Shown: positions 18,182 through 26,711 of the stretch, in pieces
Position numbering within the stretch: the first letter of the stretch is position 1
Layout: each line of letters begins with the position of its first letter
Origin: Butyrivibrio sp. XPD2006
GTDB taxonomy: Bacteria; Bacillota; Clostridia; Lachnospirales; Lachnospiraceae
DNA length: 64,000 nt
Direction: 5' to 3'
Assembly: GCF_000420865.1 (NCBI RefSeq)
Contig: NZ_ATVT01000001.1
Span: 310,001 to 374,000 of the forward strand
Notes under the pieces: generated by a model
What the model was told of the DNA's origin: nothing
The model's database searches: none
What the model saw: only the letters and a program-made list of their open reading frames with translations
Position numbers and translations under genes: made by a program

Positions 18182-18241
18182 ATATTGTTTATAATTGAAA
18201 TTCACAATATTTTGTAAGCTGCATATAAGGAGACACAAGCT

Positions 18242-18832
18242 ATGGAAAAAAGAGTTGCAGAAGTGACACGAAAAACGCAAGAAACTGACATAAAGGTTTC
18301 TTTGAATCTTGACGGGTCCGGCACTTCAAACATCACAACCGGTATAGGATTCTTCGATCATATGCTTCAGGGATTTACAAAACATGGCTTTTATGACATG
18401 GATGTCACAGTAAATGGCGATCTTCATGTTGATGGTCATCACACTGTTGAAGACACCGGAATCGTGCTTGGACAGGCTATTTCAAAAGCTTTAGGCGATA
18501 AAAAGGGGATCAAGCGCTATGGAAGCATGATACTCCCGATGGATGAAACTCTTGTTATGTGTGCTATAGATCTTTGCGGAAGACCATATTTTGTTATGGA
18601 TGCAGAGTTTAGCGCACCAATGGTCGGGGATTTTGATACACAGCTTGTTAAAGAGTTTTTCTATGCAGTATCTTACTCGGCAGCTATGAACCTTCACATA
18701 AAAGTATTAAACGGATCCAACGATCATCACAAGATTGAAGCGATCTTCAAAGCCTTTGCAAAAGCCCTTGATGAAGCATCTATGATCGATCCTAGGATTG
18801 AAGGCGTACTCAGTACAAAAGGAGCACTTTGA
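18242..18832 (+). CDS. hisB: Imidazoleglycerol-phosphate dehydratase HisB
   Basis: This 196-residue manganese enzyme converts imidazole glycerol phosphate to imidazole acetol phosphate. The metal-binding His-rich motifs are all present: 'FFDHMLQGFTKHG', 'DGHHTVEDTGI' and 'GSNDHHKIEAIFKA'. It is the monofunctional form, without the histidinol-phosphatase domain of enteric HisB. ATG 18242 follows TAAGGAGACA. The gene ends at the TGA at 18830, just before the start of the HisIE fusion. Confidence 0.95.
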   Translation: MEKRVAEVTRKTQETDIKVSLNLDGSGTSNITTGIGFFDHMLQGFTKHGFYDMDVTVNGDLHVDGHHTVEDTGIVLGQAISKALGDKKGIKRYGSMILPMDETLVMCAIDLCGRPYFVMDAEFSAPMVGDFDTQLVKEFFYAVSYSAAMNLHIKVLNGSNDHHKIEAIFKAFAKALDEASMIDPRIEGVLSTKGAL

Positions 18833-18834
18833 TT

Positions 18835-20142
18835 ATGGGAAATAACGTTAAAAAGATAGTCGGAGCAATTTACCTGAAAAACGGAAGAGCCATGGAAGGT
18901 TTTGGGAGTGACAGCGTATGTGATTTTGATGCGGTAAGTGAAGCTGAGCGCCTTTCAAATTCAAATGCTGACGAAATTATAGTCTTTGATCTTTCTCCTG
19001 CCGGTGATGACAAAGCTCATGAAGAATCTCTTGATGTGATCAAGGACATCTGTAAGACTGTGGATGTTCCTGTAATCGGTGCAGGCAATGTAAAGAGAAT
19101 GGAGGACATCAAAAAGCTCCTATACGCCGGTTGTAAAAGAGCTGCTCTGAACTTCTCAAAAGAGGGCAATATTGAGATCCTGAAGGAAGTCTCCGATAAA
19201 TTTGGAAAAGAAAAAATAGTAGTCTGCTATGAAAACGCAGATACTGTGATTACAAACAAAGATGATGTTTTGAGCTACGCTTCAGAGCTGGTTCTGGTTA
19301 CAAAAGATCAGGACAAAATTACAGATCCCGGCTTGGGACTTCCTGTAATGGTTGTGTTTGATGCTAAGGAACTGCCTTACAAAGATCATCCGGAAGAGAT
19401 GTTTTTTAAGTATGGCTTTATTGATGCGGTTTCCGGAACAAACGTCAATGCTAATGCAGAACGTATCAATCAGATAAAAGATCTTTTAACATCAAAGGGG
19501 CTTAAGATAAGCGCGTTAGAGCCTGCATTTACCTGGGAACAGCTCAAGAAGAATTCAGACGGTATGGTTCCGGTTATTGTACAGGATTACAGAACAGATC
19601 AGGTTCTCATGCTTGCTTATATGAATGAGGAAGCATATAACAATACTCTTCTTACAGGCAAGATGACCTATTACAGCAGAAGCAGGAATGAGCTCTGGGT
19701 AAAGGGTGAGACAAGTTCTCATTTCCAGTATGTAAAATCGCTTACTGCAGATTGTGATCTGGATACGATTCTTGCAAAAGTTAAGCAAATCGGAGCTGCA
19801 TGTCACACCGGAAGCTACTCATGTTTCTTTAATGAGATAGCCAAAAAGGATTATTCCGAGAAGAATCCTCAGAAGGTGCTTGATGCTGTATATGAGGTTA
19901 TTAAGGACAGAAAGGATAATCCAAGAGAAGGTTCATACACGAACTACCTATACGAAAAAGGTATCGATAAGATCCTGAAGAAGATCGGAGAAGAGGCAAC
20001 CGAGATGGTTATAGCCGCCAAAAACCCGAACGAAAATGAAGTTATTTACGAAATGAGTGATTTCCTGTATCATATGATGGTCCTCATGGCTGTTAAAAAT
20101 GTCAGCTGGGAGGATATAACCGACGAACTGTCAAGACGATAA
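18835..20142 (+). CDS. hisIE: HisF-like domain fused to HisI-HisE
   Basis: A 435-residue fusion. The last 220 residues are the bifunctional HisIE: cyclohydrolase with zinc-site 'ADCDLDTILAKVKQIG' and 'ACHTGSYSC', then pyrophosphohydrolase with 'KKIGEEATEMVIAAK' and 'YEMSDFLYHMMVLM'. It performs steps 2 and 3 of histidine synthesis. The first 215 residues resemble a HisF/HisA TIM barrel ('YLKNGRAMEGF', 'VPVIGAGNVKRMEDIKKLLYAGC'), but the catalytic Asp expected in the first strand is replaced (A-I-Y-L-K) and 'VVCYENAD' stands where HisF has its second Asp. The barrel therefore looks inactive. GGAG at 18821 favours ATG 18835 over the in-frame TTG at 18829. Confidence 0.9.
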   Translation: MGNNVKKIVGAIYLKNGRAMEGFGSDSVCDFDAVSEAERLSNSNADEIIVFDLSPAGDDKAHEESLDVIKDICKTVDVPVIGAGNVKRMEDIKKLLYAGCKRAALNFSKEGNIEILKEVSDKFGKEKIVVCYENADTVITNKDDVLSYASELVLVTKDQDKITDPGLGLPVMVVFDAKELPYKDHPEEMFFKYGFIDAVSGTNVNANAERINQIKDLLTSKGLKISALEPAFTWEQLKKNSDGMVPVIVQDYRTDQVLMLAYMNEEAYNNTLLTGKMTYYSRSRNELWVKGETSSHFQYVKSLTADCDLDTILAKVKQIGAACHTGSYSCFFNEIAKKDYSEKNPQKVLDAVYEVIKDRKDNPREGSYTNYLYEKGIDKILKKIGEEATEMVIAAKNPNENEVIYEMSDFLYHMMVLMAVKNVSWEDITDELSRR

Positions 20143-20152
20143 GGAAAGCAAT

Positions 20153-22033
20153 ATGAATCATAATTTAGCATTAACAGATGAGGCATTATTGACCATTGAA
20201 AAGCCTGAAAGATATATAGGCAACGAGGTCAACAGTGTAATTAAGGATAAGGGGCAGATCGATATTAGATTTGCCTTCTGTTTTCCTGATGTATATGAGA
20301 TAGGTATGTCTCATCTCGGAATTCAAATTCTTTACGGAATGTTCAACTCCTACAGCGATGTCTGGTGTGAGCGTGTGTATTCACCATGGATGGATATGGA
20401 TGCTCTCATGAGGGATAAGAACATTCCTCTTTTTGCGCTTGAATCTCAGGATCCTGTCAAGGATTTCGATTTTCTTGGCTTCACAATCCAATATGAGATG
20501 TGTTATACAAACATACTCCAGGTACTTGATCTTTCCGGGATTCCGTTAAAGAGCGACGACAGAACATGGGATGATCCCATTGTAATAGGCGGAGGACCAT
20601 GTACTTACAATCCTGAACCTATAGCTGATTTCTTTGATATTTTCTATATAGGCGAAGGTGAAACGAGGTACAGAGAGCTCTTTGACCTTTATAAGGATAC
20701 AAAAAAGAAAGGGATAAGCAGAGAGGATTTTCTTCATGAAGCTGCCAAAATCCCGGGTATATATGTTCCTTCGTTCTATGAAGTCAGGTACAAGGGAGAT
20801 GGGACGATTGATAGCATGAATCCGGTCTTTGATGATATACCAAGGACTATCAAAAAAGAGATGTGCACAGATTTATCTCATGAGTTTTATCCTACAAAAC
20901 CTGTTGTACCTTACATCAAGATCACACAGGACAGAGTTGTACTTGAGATCATGAGAGGATGCATAAGAGGGTGCAGATTCTGTCAGGCAGGTCAGCTCTA
21001 TAAGCCGCTGAGAGAAAAGGATGTAGAATATCTTAAGAAGATCGCTATTGAAGCACTTGAGAACACAGGCTATGAGGAAATCTCATTAAGCTCCTTAAGT
21101 TCAAGTGATTATTCCAAACTTCCTGAACTTATCGACTTTCTCATAAAGAGCTGCAATGAAAAGAAGATCAATATTTCTCTGCCTTCACTTCGAATTGACG
21201 CCTTTTCGCTGGATGTAATGAGCAAGGTTCAGGATGTCAAGAAGAGCTCTCTTACTTTTGCGCCTGAAGCCGGAACTCAGAGGATGAGAGATGTCATCAA
21301 TAAAGGACTTACTGAGGAAGATATTCTTCGCGGCTCACATGAGGCATTTCTTGGCGGTTGGAATAAGGTTAAGCTTTATTTCATGCTGGGACTTCCAACA
21401 GAAACGGATGAGGATATTTACGGAATCGGTGATATCGCAAACAAGGTTGCTGTAGAGTATTTTGAGACTGTACCCAAGGAAAAAAGAGGCGGAAGAACAA
21501 TAGATATTGTTGCAAGTACATCATTCTTTGTTCCCAAGCCGTTTACACCTTTTCAGTGGGCTCCTATGAATACCAAAGAAGAGTTCCTTGATAAAGCCAA
21601 CAAGACCAGAAAAGGTATCATGTCACAGCTCAACCAGAAGCATATCAAGTATAACTGGCATGAAGCTGATGCGAGCATGATGGAAGGAATATTTGCAAGA
21701 GGTGACAGAAAGCTCTGTGACGTTATTTTAAAGGCGTATGAGAAGGGCTGCGTTTTTGATGCCTGGAGTGAATACTTCAACTTCGAAAAATGGATGGATA
21801 CATTTAAGGAATGTGGCGTTGATCCGTTCTTTTATACAACAAGACAAAGAGCTGATGATGAGATATTCCCCTGGGATCTCATCGATTGCGGCGTGACCAA
21901 GGCGTTTTTGCTTAGAGAATGGAAAAATGCCCTGGCAGGCAAGAAATCAATGAATTGCAGACAAGGATGTTTAGGATGCGGCGCGGCTTCCTATGGAGTC
22001 GGAGTTTGCACGGAGAGTAAAGTTAATGCATAA
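20153..22033 (+). CDS. TIGR03960-type B12-binding/radical SAM protein
   Basis: This 626-residue protein has an N-terminal cobalamin-binding-like region ('PDVYEIGMSHLG', about 40-170) and a radical SAM core with the CxxxCxxC cluster ligands in 'MRGCIRGCRFCQAG' near residue 270. A C-terminal segment with Cys-rich 'NCRQGCLGCGA' may bind a further Fe-S cluster. From memory it corresponds to TIGR03960, which nearly always precedes a TIGR03936 partner gene and rng/rplU, exactly as here. The reaction is not established; its conserved position beside RNase G and ribosomal protein genes suggests RNA or ribosome modification, which is inference. Its stop overlaps the next gene by 8 bases. Confidence 0.88.
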   Translation: MNHNLALTDEALLTIEKPERYIGNEVNSVIKDKGQIDIRFAFCFPDVYEIGMSHLGIQILYGMFNSYSDVWCERVYSPWMDMDALMRDKNIPLFALESQDPVKDFDFLGFTIQYEMCYTNILQVLDLSGIPLKSDDRTWDDPIVIGGGPCTYNPEPIADFFDIFYIGEGETRYRELFDLYKDTKKKGISREDFLHEAAKIPGIYVPSFYEVRYKGDGTIDSMNPVFDDIPRTIKKEMCTDLSHEFYPTKPVVPYIKITQDRVVLEIMRGCIRGCRFCQAGQLYKPLREKDVEYLKKIAIEALENTGYEEISLSSLSSSDYSKLPELIDFLIKSCNEKKINISLPSLRIDAFSLDVMSKVQDVKKSSLTFAPEAGTQRMRDVINKGLTEEDILRGSHEAFLGGWNKVKLYFMLGLPTETDEDIYGIGDIANKVAVEYFETVPKEKRGGRTIDIVASTSFFVPKPFTPFQWAPMNTKEEFLDKANKTRKGIMSQLNQKHIKYNWHEADASMMEGIFARGDRKLCDVILKAYEKGCVFDAWSEYFNFEKWMDTFKECGVDPFFYTTRQRADDEIFPWDLIDCGVTKAFLLREWKNALAGKKSMNCRQGCLGCGAASYGVGVCTESKVNA

Positions 22034-22748
22034 ATTACGTTTGAAATTTTCAAAGAACGGCCCGATAAAGTTCATAGGACATTTGGATGTCATGCGTTAT
22101 TTTCAAAAAGCTATCAGAAGGGCCGGAGTTGATATTAAGTATTCTGAAGGCTTCAGTCCGCATCAGGTGTTATCTTTTGCGCAACCGCTCAGTGTCGGGG
22201 CTACAAGTGATGGCGAATATCTCGATATGACTGTTAATTCCATGAACAGCATTCAGGAAGTAATGAACAGCCTTAATTCAGTGATGAATGAAGGCATAAA
22301 GATTGTTGCAATTGCTGAACTTGACGAACGCGAAGAAAAAGCTATGACCACTTCCTATGCTGCAAAGTACCATCTGAAATTCAGAGAGAACTCAAAGCCT
22401 GATTTTGACTGGGTAAGTGCGATGAAGTCATATCTTGCAAAAGACAATCTTCCCGCGATCAAAAAGACCAAAAGCGGTGAAAAAGATATAGACATGAAGC
22501 CTATGATTTTGAAATATGAGTTTGGAGAAGATTGTCTTGATATACTTCTTATGATGAGCAGTAAAGTGACATTAAAGCCAACCTTGCTCTTTGAATACTT
22601 CTTCAGATCAATGGGCAGAGAGTTTAACACTGTTTGGCTTGATATACACAGAGTTGATATTTACCGTGATTTTCAAGACGGCGAAAAGACATATATTGAG
22701 CCCTTTATACCGGGCGATACTGATGAGAGAATATATTTAAATGACTGA
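22026..22748 (+). CDS. TIGR03936/DUF2344 radical-SAM-associated protein
   Basis: This 240-residue protein starts 'MHKLRLKFSKNGPIKFIGHLD', the N-terminal signature of the DUF2344 (TIGR03936) family, which is always encoded beside or fused to the TIGR03960 radical SAM protein. No iron-sulfur or nucleotide motif of its own is visible, so it is probably a substrate-binding partner. ATG 22026 is supported by GGAGA at 22012; upstream in-frame codons are inside the previous gene. It overlaps both neighbours by 8 bases, implying translational coupling. Confidence 0.85.
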   Translation: MHKLRLKFSKNGPIKFIGHLDVMRYFQKAIRRAGVDIKYSEGFSPHQVLSFAQPLSVGATSDGEYLDMTVNSMNSIQEVMNSLNSVMNEGIKIVAIAELDEREEKAMTTSYAAKYHLKFRENSKPDFDWVSAMKSYLAKDNLPAIKKTKSGEKDIDMKPMILKYEFGEDCLDILLMMSSKVTLKPTLLFEYFFRSMGREFNTVWLDIHRVDIYRDFQDGEKTYIEPFIPGDTDERIYLND

Positions 22749-23913
22749 TATATTTGTTTCAAACTATGATAAATATCCGATTGTATCCGCGTATATCGAT
22801 GATAAACTGGAGTTTGTTTCTGTTGTAAGGGATTCGGTTTTAAACGATGTTTATCTGTGCAGAGTAGAGAATATCCTGAAGAATATAAACTCAGCTTTTG
22901 TAAGATACGGCGAAGATGAGCATGGATATGTTGCCTTGAAAAATGTTCTTGGGATTACTGTGGTAAACAGACACATTGATTCTCCAAATGAACTCAGGCA
23001 GGGTGATGAGATTGTACTACAGGTAGAAGCTGAGCCTGTCAAGCTTAAAAAGGCCAAGCTTTCATCACGTCTGTCGACATCGGGCAAGTTTTGTGCTGTA
23101 ACTCTTGGCAGAAAAGGAGTTGGAGCATCTCTTAAACTTTCGGAAGATTGCAGAAACAGACTGATCAGCACTTCTAAAAAGTATTATAAAGAGCTGGTTG
23201 ATGAATACAGAAATACGCTTAATGGCACGGAATTTGGCGTGATAATCAGGACGGATGCGGCAAAGCTTTCCGAAGACGAGTTTGATAACTGCATTAAATC
23301 TGATATACAGGACTGCCTTGATCAGCTTATAGGCATTCTGAAAACTGCCGGTACGCGTAAGGTCTTTTCCTGTCTGCACAAGAATGACAGTGCGGATGAA
23401 ACATATCATACAGATAAGGCCAGAGCCTTTATCAGTACAAGAACGGATGATGAACCGAGACTGATAAGAGAATCAGTGGTTCACAATCTCAAAAAAGACA
23501 TTGATAAGCTCCTTATGAACAGGGTATGGCTTAAGTCAGGAGCTTTTTTGGTGATCGAACAACTTGAGAGCTTCAATGCAATTGATGTTAATACCGGAAA
23601 AGCAATTTCAGGCAAGAATGATGTGACTTTCAAGGTGAATATGGAAGCTGCCGATGAAATATTCAGGCAGATCAGGCTCAGAAACCTGACAGGCATGATA
23701 CTTATAGATTTTATTAACATGAAGGACAAGGAAGCTGTTCAAAATCTTTGCAATCATGTTAAGGAACTTGCCAGAAAAGAGACTGTACATACAGAATTTG
23801 TTGATATAACGGGACTTGGCATAATTGAGCTCACAAGAAACAAAAACGATAAATCATTAAAAGAAATATTACAAAATAATAATCAAACTGTTGACAACAT
23901 GGAAAATGAATGA
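22741..23913 (+). CDS. rng: Ribonuclease E/G family endoribonuclease
   Basis: A 390-residue RNase G-type enzyme. The N-terminal S1-like region contains 'GEDEHGYVALKNV'. The DNase-I-like catalytic subdomain carries the two metal-binding Asp residues in 'FNAIDVNTGKAI' and 'MILIDFINM'. The extended C-terminal scaffold of RNase E is absent, and I see no CPxC zinc-link motif, as in many clostridial members. It is expected to process rRNA and mRNA. The rplU promoter lies inside its last 25 bases. It overlaps the DUF2344 gene by 8 bases. Confidence 0.9.
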   Translation: MTDIFVSNYDKYPIVSAYIDDKLEFVSVVRDSVLNDVYLCRVENILKNINSAFVRYGEDEHGYVALKNVLGITVVNRHIDSPNELRQGDEIVLQVEAEPVKLKKAKLSSRLSTSGKFCAVTLGRKGVGASLKLSEDCRNRLISTSKKYYKELVDEYRNTLNGTEFGVIIRTDAAKLSEDEFDNCIKSDIQDCLDQLIGILKTAGTRKVFSCLHKNDSADETYHTDKARAFISTRTDDEPRLIRESVVHNLKKDIDKLLMNRVWLKSGAFLVIEQLESFNAIDVNTGKAISGKNDVTFKVNMEAADEIFRQIRLRNLTGMILIDFINMKDKEAVQNLCNHVKELARKETVHTEFVDITGLGIIELTRNKNDKSLKEILQNNNQTVDNMENE

Positions 23914-23919
23914 TAATAT
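23891..23919 (+). promoter_or_regulatory. Promoter of the rplU-prp-rpmA operon
   Basis: TTGACA at 23891-23896 and TAATAT at 23914-23919 are 17 bases apart. The -35 and spacer lie inside the 3' end of the RNase G gene, so L21/L27 can be transcribed independently of the upstream radical SAM operon. Confidence 0.65.
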
Positions 23920-23925
23920 ATCATG

Positions 23926-23999
23926 GTATGCCGCTTAACTAGGCCTAAGTGGGTCTATCCCCGCCGAAGTTAGCGAGTTTTTTGAAGAAGGAGGTAACT
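23926..23999 (+). ncRNA. Ribosomal protein L21 leader
   Basis: The segment has the form of the known L21 leader found before rplU in Firmicutes. An outer stem forms between CGCTTAACT (23932-23940) and AGTTAGCG (23968-23975), enclosing 'AGGCCTAAGTGGGTC' and 'CCCCGCCG'. It ends with a strong SD, AAGGAGG, just before ATG 24001. It is believed to allow L21 autoregulation. A covariance-model search (Rfam L21 leader) would confirm it. Confidence 0.75.
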
Positions 24000-24000
24000 T

Positions 24001-24309
24001 ATGTACGCAATTATTGTAACTGGTGGTAAGCAGTACAAAGTTTCCGAGGGCGACGAGATCAAGGTAGAGAAGCTTGATGTAGAGCCCGGAAAAGAAGTAA
24101 CATTTGATAATGTTATTGCAGTAAGCGACGACAAGACACTTAAGGTTGCTGGCGATGTAAGCGGAGCTAAGGTTAGCGCTACAGTTGTTGAGCAGGGACG
24201 TGCCAAGAAGGTTGTTGTTTACAAGTACAAGAGAAAGACTGGCTATCACAAGAAGAACGGTCACAGACAGCCATTCACAACTGTTAAGATCGACAAGATC
24301 ACAATGTAA
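24001..24309 (+). CDS. rplU: 50S ribosomal protein L21
   Basis: This 102-residue protein starts 'MYAIIVTGGKQYKV', the universal L21 N-terminus, and has the basic 'YKRKTGYHKKNGHRQP' near the C-terminus that binds 23S rRNA. The start is fixed by the AAGGAGG ribosome-binding site. It is the first gene of the rplU-prp-rpmA operon and is preceded by its own leader RNA and promoter. Confidence 0.98.
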   Translation: MYAIIVTGGKQYKVSEGDEIKVEKLDVEPGKEVTFDNVIAVSDDKTLKVAGDVSGAKVSATVVEQGRAKKVVVYKYKRKTGYHKKNGHRQPFTTVKIDKITM

Positions 24310-24329
24310 TTTAAGCTGACAGTATACAG

Positions 24330-24659
24330 ATGACGACTATTACAATTTCTAAAGCTTCAGATGGCAGTTATAAATGGATTGAATGCAACGGACATGCAGG
24401 ATTTGCTGAATACGGTGAAGATATTGTATGTGCTGCAATTTCGGTCCTGACTATCAATACTATCAATTCTGTGGAGAGATTCACAGAAGATAAGATTGTT
24501 ACGAGCCAGAATGAAGAAAAAGGTATATTGAGATTGGAGTTTGAAGGAGTTCCTTCCAAGGAAGCAGATCTTTTACTGCAGTCCTTTGAACTTGGAGTCA
24601 CAAGTATATACGAACAGTATGGTAAGAAATTTTTGAACATTAAATTTAGGAGGGAATAA
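24330..24659 (+). CDS. prp: Ribosomal-processing cysteine protease Prp
   Basis: This 109-residue protein (YsxB family) sits between rplU and rpmA, as in most Firmicutes. The catalytic His lies in 'CNGHAGFAEYGED' and the Cys in 'IVCAAISVL', the usual His/Cys pair. Prp removes the N-terminal extension of L27; the rpmA product encoded next has exactly such an extension. The ribosome-binding site before ATG 24330 is weak, which may keep expression below that of the flanking ribosomal proteins. Confidence 0.93.
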   Translation: MTTITISKASDGSYKWIECNGHAGFAEYGEDIVCAAISVLTINTINSVERFTEDKIVTSQNEEKGILRLEFEGVPSKEADLLLQSFELGVTSIYEQYGKKFLNIKFRRE

Positions 24660-24662
24660 GTC

Positions 24663-24950
24663 ATGATGAATATGAACCTTCAATTTTTTGCTCATAAGAA
24701 GGGTGTTGGATCAACCAAGAACGGTAGAGATTCAGAATCCAAGAGACTTGGAGCAAAAAGAGCTGATGGACAATTCGTGAAGGCCGGAAATATTTTATAC
24801 AGACAGCGTGGAACACACATTCATCCTGGTGTTAATGTAGGAATCGGTAGCGATGACACATTATTTGCACTTGTTGATGGTGTTCTTAGATTTGAGCGCA
24901 AGGGCAGAGATAAGAAACAGGCTAGCGTTCATCCTGTAGAGAATAAGTAA
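24663..24950 (+). CDS. rpmA: 50S ribosomal protein L27 with cleavable N-terminal extension
   Basis: This 95-residue protein starts '[21 protein letters not shown]'. In Staphylococcus and relatives Prp cuts after the FF of such an xNLQFF sequence to give the mature Ala-His-Lys-Lys N-terminus that reaches the peptidyl-transferase centre. The remainder ('[16 protein letters not shown]', 'QRGTHIHPG') is standard L27. ATG 24663 is preceded by TAGGAGGGAA. A strong terminator follows. Confidence 0.98.
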   Translation: MMNMNLQFFAHKKGVGSTKNGRDSESKRLGAKRADGQFVKAGNILYRQRGTHIHPGVNVGIGSDDTLFALVDGVLRFERKGRDKKQASVHPVENK

Positions 24951-24963
24951 TTTTTGTTAAGAC

Positions 24964-24996
24964 AGGCTTCAAACTTTTTGTTTGAAGCCTATTTTT
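24964..24996 (+). terminator. Intrinsic terminator after rpmA
   Basis: An 11-bp perfect stem, AGGCTTCAAAC (24964-24974) with GTTTGAAGCCT (24980-24990), closes a TTTTT loop and is followed by ATTTTT. It ends the rplU-prp-rpmA transcript before obgE. Confidence 0.92.
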
Positions 24997-25021
24997 AACT
25001 TATACTTCTTGAGGTAATAAT

Positions 25022-26374
25022 ATGCCAGTATTTGTAGATAAAGCAAAAATCTTTATACAGAGCGGTAAAGGCGGAGACGGACATGTTTCTTTCAGAAGAG
25101 AAAAATATGTTCCAAACGGCGGACCTGACGGTGGAGACGGCGGAAAAGGCGGAGATATCATCTTTAAAGTAGATGAGGGTATCAACACACTTTCTGATTT
25201 CCATTACGGCGGCAAGTATAAAGCAGAAAATGGTGAAAACGGAAATAAAAGGCGCTGCCATGGAAAAAATGGCGCAGACCTTATCATAAAGGTTCCTGAA
25301 GGAACCGTAATAAAAGAAGCAAACAGCGGCAAAGTTATCGCAGACATGAGCGGAGATAATAAAGAGGCTGTCATCTTAAAGGGAGGACGAGGCGGAAACG
25401 GCAATATGCATTATGCCACATCAACTATGCAGGCTCCCAAGTATGCACAGCCGGGTCAGTCTGCAATGGAGCTTGAAGTTCTTCTTGAGCTCAAGGTGAT
25501 TGCCGATGTAGGACTGGTTGGCTTTCCAAATGTGGGCAAATCTACATTCCTTTCAAAGGTATCCAATGCAAAGCCGAAGATTGCCAACTATCATTTCACA
25601 ACACTTACTCCAATGCTTGGTGTTGTTGATCTTGATGGTGCTAAGGGCTTTGTTGTTGCAGATATCCCAGGCCTTATAGAGGGAGCATCAGACGGAGCAG
25701 GCCTTGGCCACGAGTTCTTGAGACATATTGAACGTACACGCATGATGATCCATGTTGTTGATGCTGCTTCAACTGAAGGAAGAGATCCTCTTGAAGACCT
25801 GGAAGCGATCAATAAAGAGCTTGCTAATTACAACGCTGATATATCCAAAAAGGTTCAGGTAATTGCGGCGAACAAAGTTGATATGCTTCCTGACGGAGAA
25901 GATTCAGAGATAATTCAGAAAATTAAAGATAAGTATGAACCACTTGGAGTGAAAGTGTTTGCAACCTCCACTCTAACTGGAAAAGGCATCAAGGAACTGT
26001 TATACTATGTAAGTAGGACCCTTTCTGAAATCGAAGAAAAACCTATTACATTTGAACAGGAATTCTTCCCTGAAGAAATGTCCAGAGAAGCCGATGAAGC
26101 ATTTTCTGTATACTACGATCAGGATGAAGCCGAATATGTTGTTGAAGGTCCTAAGATTGAGAAAATGCTGGGTTATACAAATCTTGATTCTGAAAAAGGA
26201 TTTGCATTCTTCCAGAAATTCCTGGCGGACAACGGAATTCTTGACGAACTTGAGAAGCTGCATATAGGTGAAGGTGATACTGTAAGGATGTACGGATTCA
26301 GCTTTGAGTATTACAGAAACGCAGATACAGCAGTTCCCGAGAGCGATGACGAAATAGATGAGGATGAAGAATAA
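25022..26374 (+). CDS. obgE: GTPase ObgE/CgtA
   Basis: A 450-residue essential GTPase acting in late 50S assembly and stress signalling. The Gly-rich Obg fold occupies residues 1-158 ('GGDGGKGGDIIF'). The G domain has G1 'GFPNVGKST', switch/G3 'DIPGLIEGAS', and G4 'NKVD'. A C-terminal OCT domain (about 345-430) follows and the protein ends in an acidic tail. Presence of the OCT domain is usual in Gram-positive Obg. Its TAA overlaps the start of yhbY (TAATG). Confidence 0.97.
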   Translation: MPVFVDKAKIFIQSGKGGDGHVSFRREKYVPNGGPDGGDGGKGGDIIFKVDEGINTLSDFHYGGKYKAENGENGNKRRCHGKNGADLIIKVPEGTVIKEANSGKVIADMSGDNKEAVILKGGRGGNGNMHYATSTMQAPKYAQPGQSAMELEVLLELKVIADVGLVGFPNVGKSTFLSKVSNAKPKIANYHFTTLTPMLGVVDLDGAKGFVVADIPGLIEGASDGAGLGHEFLRHIERTRMMIHVVDAASTEGRDPLEDLEAINKELANYNADISKKVQVIAANKVDMLPDGEDSEIIQKIKDKYEPLGVKVFATSTLTGKGIKELLYYVSRTLSEIEEKPITFEQEFFPEEMSREADEAFSVYYDQDEAEYVVEGPKIEKMLGYTNLDSEKGFAFFQKFLADNGILDELEKLHIGEGDTVRMYGFSFEYYRNADTAVPESDDEIDEDEE

Positions 26375-26685
26375 TGACACTTACAAGTAAACAGAGAGCT
26401 TTTTTAAAAGGACTTGCTGCCGATCTTGAGCCTGTATTTCAGATAGGAAAATCCAGTGTTACACCTGAGGTTACAAGCGCGATCACAGAAGCTTTTAATA
26501 CACATGAGCTCATTAAGATTACAGTTCTTAAGAACTGCCTTGATGATGTCAAGGAAGTTGCCGGTACAGTTGCAGAGAGAACAAGATCCGATCTTGTTCA
26601 GGTAATCGGCAGAAAGTTTGTATTATACAAGCCTTTCAAGGATGAACCCAAGATAATCCTTCCTAGGAACAAAAAGTCTGAGTAA
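26374..26685 (+). CDS. yhbY: YhbY/CRM-domain RNA-binding protein
   Basis: This 103-residue protein has the CRM fold, with 'MTLTSKQRAFLKGLAADLEPVFQIGK' at the N-terminus and 'QVIGRKFVLYKP' near the C-terminus. YhbY binds pre-50S particles, and its genomic link to obgE is conserved. It starts inside the obgE stop codon and precedes nadD by 26 bases. The gene is also called yqeI in Bacillus. Confidence 0.93.
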   Translation: MTLTSKQRAFLKGLAADLEPVFQIGKSSVTPEVTSAITEAFNTHELIKITVLKNCLDDVKEVAGTVAERTRSDLVQVIGRKFVLYKPFKDEPKIILPRNKKSE

Positions 26686-26711
26686 AAATATACCATATTG
26701 GAGGCTCATTT

